Assembly: GCA_011390075.1 (NCBI GenBank)
Contig: JAABTA010000078.1
Span: 1-5,354 of the forward strand
DNA from: Helicobacteraceae bacterium
Lineage (GTDB): Bacteria; Campylobacterota; Campylobacteria; Campylobacterales; SZUA-545
DNA: 5,354 nt
Direction of reading: 5' to 3'
Made by a program: the position numbers and the translations under genes. Within the stretch, counting starts at the first letter, position 1. The number at the start of each line of letters is the position of its first letter. The notes beneath the pieces were generated by a model. It was not told the DNA's origin. It saw only the letters and a program-made list of their open reading frames with translations, and did not search any database. Shown here one piece after another: positions 1-5,354 of the stretch.

Positions 1-1114
1 AAGCATACTCAATATTCTCCTCTACCAATGGAACATGCTTACACGCCGCAGCATGCAAAACAATATCAACACCTTTTTTCGCAAAGATCTCTTCCATGTG
101 CTTATAGTTTGCCACATTGGCCAAGATAAAATCAATATTTTTATAATGCTCATATTTGATCGTAAGATTATAGAGATTGTATTCAGAACTATCAATGAGA
201 GTTAGATGCTTGGCACCAAAAATAATGCATTGCTTTACAAGCTCGCTTCCAATGCTCCCCCCTGCTCCTGTAATGAGCACTCGCTTATCCTCTATAAAAT
301 TTCTAATAGCTTTTGTGTCAAGGTCTTTGGGATTTCTTGCTAAAAGATCTTCGATGGAGAGCTCTTTCATTCTCTCGGGAGAGTTTTGAAATATGCTCAC
401 AAGTTTAATGTTTTCAACCCCTAAAAGTTTTAGCTTTTCAAAGATCTCATTAAGCTCTTTTGGCTCATAGTTTTTGGCAATGACGGCGCTTTGCACAGAG
501 TAATCTGAGACAACCTGTGCTAGCTTCTCCATACTGTGCACTTTAAGATTAAAAATAGTACTTCCCACCAAAGATTCGTTATCTTCCAAAAAGGCTACAG
601 GGAAAAATTCGCTTGATTTATCAGCAAGGTAGCGCACCACAAGTTCGGCATTTTTATCGGTTCCTATAATAATAGCCGAAGCGCCTGTTTTGTTGTTTCC
701 TTCTTGGATAAAGCGTTTAGAGATCCTGAGTCCTCCTAAAAAAATCATAGATAAAAAGGCATCAATCACTACAACAGAGCGGGGGAAAGGCTCAAGGTAG
801 TCTCCTGCCAAAGAGTACACAGCAAAAAAGAGGACATAAGCAGCAATATGGGCTTTGAGTAGCTTCTCTAAAGAGTCTATAGAGAAGTATCTCCAAGGAA
901 TTGAGTAGATATTAAAAATATATAAAAAGGCAATTTTAAAAATGACTAAGAGCAAAAACAGTGGAATAAATTTATCTAAAAACTCACTAGGAATCTCAAA
1001 GTTAAATCGTAATTCATAAGCAAGATAGAAAGTAACAAATGAGAGCAGAAAGTCTGCTAGAACAAAAAAGAGAAATCTTTTAATTAGTGTTGGTCTTAAA
1101 ATCTCTAAACTCAC
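1..1114 (-). CDS. pglF: PglF-type membrane-bound UDP-GlcNAc 4,6-dehydratase (partial, C-terminus beyond left edge)
   Basis: The first 371 residues are present; the family is usually about 590. The N-terminus has four hydrophobic segments (about residues 10-32, 42-65, 79-95 and 103-118), followed by a first Rossmann-like domain with SAIIIGTDKNAE at 146-157. After a linker with SIEDLLARNPKDLD comes the NAD-binding short-chain dehydrogenase domain: TGAGGSIGSE at 282-291 and HAAACKHVPLVEEN at 354-367. The linker, the segment PFPRS...LRISKR and the tandem layout match Campylobacter jejuni PglF as I remember it. PglF converts UDP-GlcNAc to the 4-keto-6-deoxy sugar, the first step to UDP-bacillosamine for protein glycosylation; WbpM and CapD are related alternatives. 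The catalytic Thr-Asp-Lys region lies outside the window. The start is GTG at 1114, preceded by AAAGGGA (1119-1125); the ATG overlapping it is followed at once by TGA and cannot be used. It lies 52 bases downstream of csd4 and may share its transcript. Confidence 0.85.
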   Translation of the reverse strand, partial: MSLEILRPTLIKRFLFFVLADFLLSFVTFYLAYELRFNFEIPSEFLDKFIPLFLLLVIFKIAFLYIFNIYSIPWRYFSIDSLEKLLKAHIAAYVLFFAVYSLAGDYLEPFPRSVVVIDAFLSMIFLGGLRISKRFIQEGNNKTGASAIIIGTDKNAELVVRYLADKSSEFFPVAFLEDNESLVGSTIFNLKVHSMEKLAQVVSDYSVQSAVIAKNYEPKELNEIFEKLKLLGVENIKLVSIFQNSPERMKELSIEDLLARNPKDLDTKAIRNFIEDKRVLITGAGGSIGSELVKQCIIFGAKHLTLIDSSEYNLYNLTIKYEHYKNIDFILANVANYKHMEEIFAKKGVDIVLHAAACKHVPLVEENIEYA

Positions 1115-1166
1115 ATTGTCCCTTTATGCTAGCTAGGCACCATTTTACAGTAATATGCCCTAATCT
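1115..1166 (-). promoter_or_regulatory. csd4-pglF spacer with ribosome binding site and weak -10-like box
   Basis: Reading leftward, this 52-base gap holds a TAAAAT hexamer (1142-1147), a CTAGCTAG palindrome (1129-1136) and AAAGGGA (1119-1125) four bases before the pglF GTG. The ribosome binding site is reasonable. The -10 call is weak because there is no recognisable -35 box, so pglF may simply be read through from csd4. No stem-loop followed by a T run is seen, so I do not propose a terminator. Confidence 0.35.
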
Positions 1167-2498
1167 TTAATCAAGTTCTAAACTTGTGAGCCTATCACTC
1201 CCCTTGGTGTCTGTAAAACGGACAAGCACCATCCCTGCAAATCTATTCTCTTTTTGGTTATAGATCTCCACACGAAAGATATGCTCCTCTTTGTCAATAG
1301 CAAATCTGTTGAGTATATCCTTTTTTGAGACAACAAAACCGCTCTCATCTGTCACTCCTCGCTGAGTAAATCCAATCACATTAGTTCTATAACCCTCTTT
1401 AGGTGCCACCAAAAAGTCTCGAGAGACCTCTACAACCTCTCCAAAAGGGATCTTTTGGCTTTCTCCATCAATTAAAAAATCAAATCCATCAATCGCCTCA
1501 TCGTAGTCAAAATATTGGGGCATTAAGATACTCATTCTTCTATTGCCATAATGGACTCTGTAGTGATTGTCTTGAGGCACAATCGTTGCCAATGGATTGT
1601 TGGAGACAATTTTCTGTTTTGCACCCTTTTTAAGAGGCAGGTAGTTGATCCAGTTTTTAGAGTTAATCACATCTAAAACAATTTTATCGTTAATATTAAT
1701 TTTTACATCATCATTTAAAGCAAGCTCCACCCCTTTTGGATCCAGAGCAAAATCTCTCTCAAATGCAACTCCAGCATACTCCAAAAATGCCTCGACGGCT
1801 AAAAGATGATAAAAGGCTCTTTGAGGTGTCAAAAACTCTTTGCTCGCCTCATTGCCAAAAGCAGGTTTGCCATTTTGCACAGCAAACCATGTGAGGCTCT
1901 TTGCCATCTCCTCATTGCCTGCATAGGTTTTTGTATTTTTTACCAGATAGTTGTGCTCACTCTTTAAAGATCTCTCATTCACATTTGCAACAACAAACTC
2001 AGAGATCTCACGAAGATTGCCAAACTTAACGCCCTCTAGCTTTTTTTGATCAATAATCGTGCACTGCCCCCATTTGTAGGGGTTTCTCTTTTTATCTATC
2101 CACTGTTTTCTATAAAACCCACTGCCATCATGCAGGTTGATAACCAAATCTACCTCATCGTGGGTAATAAGATCTTTCACTTTTTCCACAAGCTCAAACT
2201 CAGGATCGCTCTCGTTTAAAGCTCTAAACTTTCTATTCATATCCCCATGCACCCCACGGGATCTTTTAATAATGCTTTCAAAATTAAGGTTAGGAACAAC
2301 CCAGATATTGCCATGGGTAATAGCGTATTTCGTCGCCAGCAAAGACGCAGCACTAAAGCCTCCAGGCTCGTCCCCTTGAATACCTCCAATAATCAAAACC
2401 GTGTTTCCTGTGCCACTTCCTTTTTTATAGACAGAAAAGTCGTAGCTATTGGCACAAAGAGCTATTGCAAACAGCACAAAAGTTAAGAGTATTCTCAT
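1167..2498 (-). CDS. csd4: Csd4/Pgp1-family peptidoglycan DL-carboxypeptidase (M14-like, M99)
   Basis: A 443-residue secreted zinc carboxypeptidase. In Helicobacter (Csd4) and Campylobacter (Pgp1) it removes meso-DAP from tripeptide stems to leave dipeptides, and it is needed for helical shape. Residues 1-18 form a Sec-type signal peptide (hydrophobic 3-14, probable cleavage after ANS). Inferred zinc ligands are Gln41 and Glu44 in GGIQGDEPGG and His123 in INLHDGSG. MNRKF at 87-91 is the substrate-binding Asn-Arg motif, and Glu217 in FGNEAS is the probable catalytic base. Each sits five residues before the positions I recall for H. pylori Csd4 (Q46, E49, H128, E222). The remaining 200 or so residues fit the two beta-rich C-terminal domains, and the length is close to the 438 of H. 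pylori. The ATG abuts the TAG of the upstream M15 gene with no clear ribosome binding site, which suggests translational coupling. Whether this organism is helical cannot be told. Confidence 0.93.
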   Translation of the reverse strand: MRILLTFVLFAIALCANSYDFSVYKKGSGTGNTVLIIGGIQGDEPGGFSAASLLATKYAITHGNIWVVPNLNFESIIKRSRGVHGDMNRKFRALNESDPEFELVEKVKDLITHDEVDLVINLHDGSGFYRKQWIDKKRNPYKWGQCTIIDQKKLEGVKFGNLREISEFVVANVNERSLKSEHNYLVKNTKTYAGNEEMAKSLTWFAVQNGKPAFGNEASKEFLTPQRAFYHLLAVEAFLEYAGVAFERDFALDPKGVELALNDDVKININDKIVLDVINSKNWINYLPLKKGAKQKIVSNNPLATIVPQDNHYRVHYGNRRMSILMPQYFDYDEAIDGFDFLIDGESQKIPFGEVVEVSRDFLVAPKEGYRTNVIGFTQRGVTDESGFVVSKKDILNRFAIDKEEHIFRVEIYNQKENRFAGMVLVRFTDTKGSDRLTSLELD

Positions 2499-3305
2499 CT
2501 AGGTAACTTTAACATGCCAAGGCTCATAGCGAACACCAAAAGGGTTTTTTTCAGGATATCTAATATCTACATATCCTAAATCCATCAGCCTCCTATACTC
2601 CTCTGTTTTTGCAAAATCTTCTGTAAAGTTTCTATAGCCAAAGCCAACTTTGCCCACATCAAAATCCCCAATTCCGTGGTAAGAGTACCCTGGAGGAGCC
2701 AAAGATCTTGAAGCCAACGAGAGGTTGCCTTGGGTTCGCACTGTTTTGGAGATGAACAGTTGCATCTGTTTCATAACGCCTCTGACTCCAGAGGTGAGAA
2801 CAATAGAGTCACCTACTTGTTTTTTAATTTTGTCATAAAGATAGACAGAACGCCCTTTAAAGAGGTAGTGTCCTGTGTAGGGAACTTTGACAACATCTCT
2901 GTCTTTAATGGTTGCTGCCAGATCTGTGAGCACCTTATCCCCATAAAAGCCGTAGATGTTTGCTGAGCGATAGAAAAGCTCCTCTAGCTTCTCTAGCTCT
3001 TTTGCTGAAAATTCGCCATATTTTGAGTAGTTTCTAGCGTAGGCAATACTCTTATCAAACCCTAAGAGATTAAAGTTGCCATAGCCAACTATCTTTCGTA
3101 GCTCCACCAATCTTTTACTCAGGTGTGTAATAAGCTCAAACTCATCTTTACTCGTTTTAAGATCTCTTCTTCTGTACTGCTCAATCTTTGCCAAACCATC
3201 TTTTATATGAGAATCATCAATGCGATAAGATTTGGCATGAAGGTTGGCAGTAGCGCCGATGGCTGATACAATTACACCTGTTTTTATAAAGTTTCTTCTA
3301 TCCAA
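2499..3305 (-). CDS. Tat-exported M15-like (VanY/D-Ala-D-Ala carboxypeptidase family) peptidase
   Basis: With a TTG start at 3305 the product has 268 residues and begins MDRRNFIKTG, a twin-arginine signal peptide with hydrophobic core to about 20 and LHA cleavage site near 24. The C-terminal half carries M15 hallmarks: SGVRG at 172-176 with Gln180 (compare SGYRS...Q), SYHGIGDFDVG at 208-218 and EPWH at 261-264. By family logic His210, an Asp of that motif and His264 bind zinc, and Glu261 is the catalytic base. The expected Asp seven residues after the His is Val217; Asp216 is six after it, so the spacing is one residue short. Such enzymes trim D-Ala or related residues from peptidoglycan stems in the periplasm; the exact substrate cannot be read here. 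In-frame GTG (3374) and ATG (3371) starts exist, but they lack a ribosome binding site, overlap cvpA and bury the Tat motif behind 22-23 residues. TTG has GGGGA upstream. The stop abuts csd4. Confidence 0.82.
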   Translation of the reverse strand: MDRRNFIKTGVIVSAIGATANLHAKSYRIDDSHIKDGLAKIEQYRRRDLKTSKDEFELITHLSKRLVELRKIVGYGNFNLLGFDKSIAYARNYSKYGEFSAKELEKLEELFYRSANIYGFYGDKVLTDLAATIKDRDVVKVPYTGHYLFKGRSVYLYDKIKKQVGDSIVLTSGVRGVMKQMQLFISKTVRTQGNLSLASRSLAPPGYSYHGIGDFDVGKVGFGYRNFTEDFAKTEEYRRLMDLGYVDIRYPEKNPFGVRYEPWHVKVT

Positions 3306-3342
3306 ATCTTCCCCAAAATTATATTTTAGATAGAATTTTAGT
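3306..3342. promoter_or_regulatory. Divergent promoter region between the M15 peptidase gene and cvpA
   Basis: This 37-base, strongly AT-rich spacer lies between two divergent start codons. On the minus strand a perfect TATAAT occupies 3323-3318, with GGGG at 3314-3311 just before the TTG. On the plus strand TAGAAT at 3331-3336 would place transcription start at about the cvpA ATG, and TATATT-like bases lie further upstream. Each -35 region would have to fall in or near the opposite gene. The sequences are seen directly; promoter function is inferred. Confidence 0.4.
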
Positions 3343-3918
3343 ATGTTTTTTTTTGATATTCTCTTAATCATCACTATTATCTACAGTTTTTATTACGGTT
3401 TTAAACATGGCATTAGCAAACCTCTGTATGAAATCACCATTATTTTTATAGGTTTTAGCTTGGCTGGAAACTACGGATATGATCTTGGTGTGGTGCTTAC
3501 AAAGTACAAGATCTTAATGCCAGACTCTATTGCACTTATGAAACTCATTGGATTTTTACTGCTTTTTCTTCTGTATTGGGGTGTGGTCTATCTTTTTGAA
3601 AAGTACAAATCCAAATTTATAAAAAAAGGGTTTAAAAAGCTCAATAAAACCATCGGAGGCACGGTCAATGCTCTGCAATTTTTTATTATTACAACCCTCG
3701 CTATCTTTTTTATCAACCAACTCACTGTTGGCAAACTGTTTGTAAGGAAACATCTCCTAGCAAGCTACTCCTATCCGAAGATAGAAAAAACATACAAAAA
3801 TATCTTTACTGGTCGCTTTGTAGATGATATTATCCAAGGTAACATGACAGGGACTAATGCTAATGAACTACTTATTCAAACAATCACCGACGAAAAGGTG
3901 ATTAATTCTGTAAAATAA
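3343..3918 (+). CDS. cvpA: CvpA-family inner-membrane protein
   Basis: A 191-residue protein with four hydrophobic segments (about 3-19, 27-47, 61-85 and 103-126). It has the CvpA pattern: FDI at the very start, GFKHGISKPLYE between the first two helices, a basic loop rich in Lys (87-102), then NKTIGGTVNALQ leading into the last helix and a soluble tail of about 65 residues. The family was named for colicin V production in E. coli and is linked to envelope homeostasis and stress tolerance; its biochemical role is not established. The ATG is needed because the first helix starts at residue 3. The upstream bases show no clear ribosome binding site. A run of nine T follows the ATG and encodes Phe-Phe-Phe. 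It lies 42 bases before pgm on the same strand and may be cotranscribed with it. Confidence 0.85.
   Translation: MFFFDILLIITIIYSFYYGFKHGISKPLYEITIIFIGFSLAGNYGYDLGVVLTKYKILMPDSIALMKLIGFLLLFLLYWGVVYLFEKYKSKFIKKGFKKLNKTIGGTVNALQFFIITTLAIFFINQLTVGKLFVRKHLLASYSYPKIEKTYKNIFTGRFVDDIIQGNMTGTNANELLIQTITDEKVINSVK
3346..3354 (+). repeat. T9 homopolymer tract at codons 2-4 of cvpA
   Basis: Nine consecutive T follow the ATG directly. Loss or gain of one T would shift the cvpA frame at codon 2-4. Such tracts can be slippage hot spots in Campylobacterota, though longer G or C runs are the usual switches. Phase variation here is only a possibility. Confidence 0.6.
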
Positions 3919-3960
3919 CTGTAATATACTCACTGTAGAGTAACACAAAAAGGAGCAATT
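3919..3960 (+). promoter_or_regulatory. pgm: cvpA-pgm spacer with candidate -10 and strong ribosome binding site
   Basis: AAGGAG at 3950-3955 stands five bases before the pgm ATG and fixes that start. TATACT at 3925-3930 is a fair -10 element, which would give a leader of roughly 24 bases; no good -35 is seen (TTAATT at 3902-3907 has 17-base spacing but matches poorly). No terminator hairpin is visible, so pgm may have its own promoter as well as read-through from cvpA. Confidence 0.45.
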
Positions 3961-5354
3961 ATGGCACCCCATGCAAGAGCAGGCAAAAAAGCCCCACAAG
4001 AGATCTTAGAAAACATTCCAGAGCTTGTCAGCAACTACTATAAACTAAAGCCCGATGTAAAAATTGTGAACGAACAAGTGGCCTTTGGCACCTCAGGACA
4101 TAGAGGCACTGCCAACAAAAGAAGCTTTAATGAAAACCACATTCTCGCTATCTCTCAAGCTATTTGCGAATATAGAGAGGCGCAAGGGATTAAGGGACCA
4201 CTTTTTCTCGGCAAAGACACCCACGCTCTTTCTACTCCAGCGCAGATAAGTGCCATTGAGGTGTTTGTTGCCAATGGAGTAGAGGTGAGAGTTGCTAAAG
4301 ATGGTGACTACACTCCCACTCCTGTAATTTCCCATGCAATCTTGACCTACAATAGAGACAATAGCCAAAAAAGTGATGGTGTAGTTATTACCCCATCTCA
4401 CAACCCTCCAAGCGATGGGGGATTTAAATACAATCCACCAAACGGCGGTCCAGCAGATACAGATGTAACCAAAGAGATAGAGACAAGAGCCAATGAGATC
4501 TTAGAAAATGGGCTCCAAGATATCCAAAGAGAGACCTATGAGGAGTCACTCAAAAGAGTCCAAGAGTTTGACTACATTGCCCACTATGTACGCGATCTCA
4601 AAAATGTCATTGATATGGAAGCTATTAGCAAATCTAACATCAAGATAGGTGTTGATCCTATGGGCGGTAGTGGTGTCCATTTTTGGAAGCCAATTGCCAA
4701 AGAGTATAATCTAAATATTGAGATTGTCAATCCATTTGTAGATCCAACCTTTAGCTTTATGAGTTGTGATAAAGATGGAAAGATCCGTATGGATTGCTCC
4801 TCTGTTTTTGCTATGGCTTCGCTTATTGGACTAAAAGATAATTACGACATCGCCTTTGGCAACGATCCAGACTATGACAGACACGGCATTGTCACCAAAG
4901 AGGGGCTTATGAACCCCAATCACTACCTAGCAGTAGCCATTAAATATCTCTATGAGTCTAGGGATTTTGCAGGGAAAAAAGTTGGCAAAACTTTAGTCTC
5001 TAGCTCTATGATTGATAGGGTAGCCTCAGATCTAGACATTACGCTTAGTGAGGTGCCTGTTGGGTTTAAATGGTTTGTTGATGGACTATCAAGTGGGGAG
5101 TGTTTCTTTGGCGGAGAAGAGAGTGCTGGAGCAAGCTTTTTACGATTTGATGGCACAGCGTGGAGCACAGACAAAGATGGCATTATCCTCGATCTCTTAG
5201 CAGCCGAAATTTTGGCAAAAACAGCCAAAAGCCCTAGCGAACACTACAAAGATTTAGAGGAGAAGTTTGGCTCACCCCTCTACAAACGCATAGATGCCCC
5301 AGCTACCACAAAAGAGAAAGAGATCCTTAAAAATCTTAGCCCTGAGATGGTTAC
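3961..5354 (+). CDS. pgm: Alpha-D-glucose-phosphate-specific phosphoglucomutase (partial, C-terminus beyond right edge)
   Basis: The window holds 464 codons and two bases, open to the end; the E. coli-type enzyme has about 546 residues, so most of domain IV is missing. It interconverts glucose-1-phosphate and glucose-6-phosphate in the cytosol through a phosphoserine. Motifs in order are FGTSGHRG at 42-49, the phosphoserine loop TPSHNPP at 144-150 with catalytic Ser146 (the number I recall for E. coli Pgm), the magnesium loop GNDPDYDRHG at 300-309 (Asp302, Asp304, Asp306), and the sugar-binding GGEESAG at 384-390. The N-terminus MAPHARAGK is typical of this subfamily and separates it from phosphomannomutase or GlmM. 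The ATG follows a strong AAGGAG. The product feeds UDP-glucose, glycogen or surface polysaccharide, which fits the envelope theme of the window. No disruption or odd composition is seen. Confidence 0.95.
   Translation, partial: MAPHARAGKKAPQEILENIPELVSNYYKLKPDVKIVNEQVAFGTSGHRGTANKRSFNENHILAISQAICEYREAQGIKGPLFLGKDTHALSTPAQISAIEVFVANGVEVRVAKDGDYTPTPVISHAILTYNRDNSQKSDGVVITPSHNPPSDGGFKYNPPNGGPADTDVTKEIETRANEILENGLQDIQRETYEESLKRVQEFDYIAHYVRDLKNVIDMEAISKSNIKIGVDPMGGSGVHFWKPIAKEYNLNIEIVNPFVDPTFSFMSCDKDGKIRMDCSSVFAMASLIGLKDNYDIAFGNDPDYDRHGIVTKEGLMNPNHYLAVAIKYLYESRDFAGKKVGKTLVSSSMIDRVASDLDITLSEVPVGFKWFVDGLSSGECFFGGEESAGASFLRFDGTAWSTDKDGIILDLLAAEILAKTAKSPSEHYKDLEEKFGSPLYKRIDAPATTKEKEILKNLSPEMV

Noticed and set aside
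257..262. C6 run (G6 in the pglF sense) as a phase-variation tract
   Set aside because: Six bases is short for a switch, and the run encodes the two required glycines of the NAD-binding motif.
177..389. Open frame on the plus strand, 70 residues
   Set aside because: It is antisense to the NAD-binding region of pglF, has no ribosome binding site, and shows no recognisable protein features.
1127..1139. TGCTAGCTAGGCA palindrome before pglF as operator or terminator
   Set aside because: It is too short for a stable stem with a loop, has no T run after it, and no second copy is seen in the window.
2454..2498. Csd4 as a lipoprotein through Cys15
   Set aside because: The residues before it (Ile-Ala-Leu-Cys) do not fit a lipobox, which needs a small residue before Cys; an ordinary Sec signal peptide fits better.
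1403..2966. Several plus-strand frames of 76-80 residues (1403-1633, 2137-2379, 2247-2486, 2730-2966)
   Set aside because: They lie opposite csd4 and the M15 gene, whose motifs prove the minus strand is coding.
4093..5228. Minus-strand frames at 4093-4401 and 4950-5228, and also 3556-3753
   Set aside because: They are shadows of pgm and cvpA, which carry clear family motifs on the plus strand.
1..5354. Mobile element, CRISPR, defence system or RNA gene
   Set aside because: No transposase, integrase, repeat array, tRNA-like fold or unassigned coding stretch is visible; genes fill almost the whole window and look native.

Overview
The window looks like a piece of a Campylobacterota (Epsilonproteobacteria) chromosome. 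It is AT-rich and very tightly packed. The partial pglF product resembles Campylobacter PglF. A Csd4/Pgp1-type peptidoglycan carboxypeptidase, a family typical of this phylum, lies next to it. I cannot fix the genus from sequence alone; a free-living or vent-type relative of Campylobacter and Helicobacter is an inference.

Layout: two gene groups diverge from a short AT-rich spacer near 3306-3342. Leftward (minus strand) come a Tat-exported M15-like metallopeptidase (2499-3305), a csd4/pgp1 homologue that starts on the base right after the M15 stop codon (1167-2498), and, after 52 bases, a PglF-type membrane-anchored UDP-GlcNAc 4,6-dehydratase that runs off the left edge (1-1114). Rightward (plus strand) come a CvpA-family membrane protein (3343-3918) and, after 42 bases, an E. 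coli-type alpha-phosphoglucomutase, pgm, that runs off the right edge (3961-5354). No intergenic stretch exceeds 52 bases. I see no RNA gene, mobile element, CRISPR array or convincing terminator, and none is needed, because no genes converge here.

Function: the common theme is the cell envelope. The M15 enzyme and Csd4 would trim peptidoglycan stem peptides in the periplasm. Csd4 relatives convert tripeptide to dipeptide stems and set helical cell shape in Helicobacter and Campylobacter. PglF makes the 4-keto-6-deoxy sugar nucleotide for bacillosamine-type glycans. Pgm interconverts glucose-6-P and glucose-1-P, which feeds UDP-glucose and storage or surface polysaccharide. CvpA is a membrane protein of envelope homeostasis.

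The points most worth checking are the zero-gap pairing of two peptidoglycan peptidases, an apparently shortened His-Asp metal spacing in the M15-like enzyme, the Gln zinc ligand in Csd4, and the very compressed divergent start region with a T9 tract directly after the cvpA start codon. I did not find a new multi-gene system; most of the window is recognisable housekeeping envelope biology.
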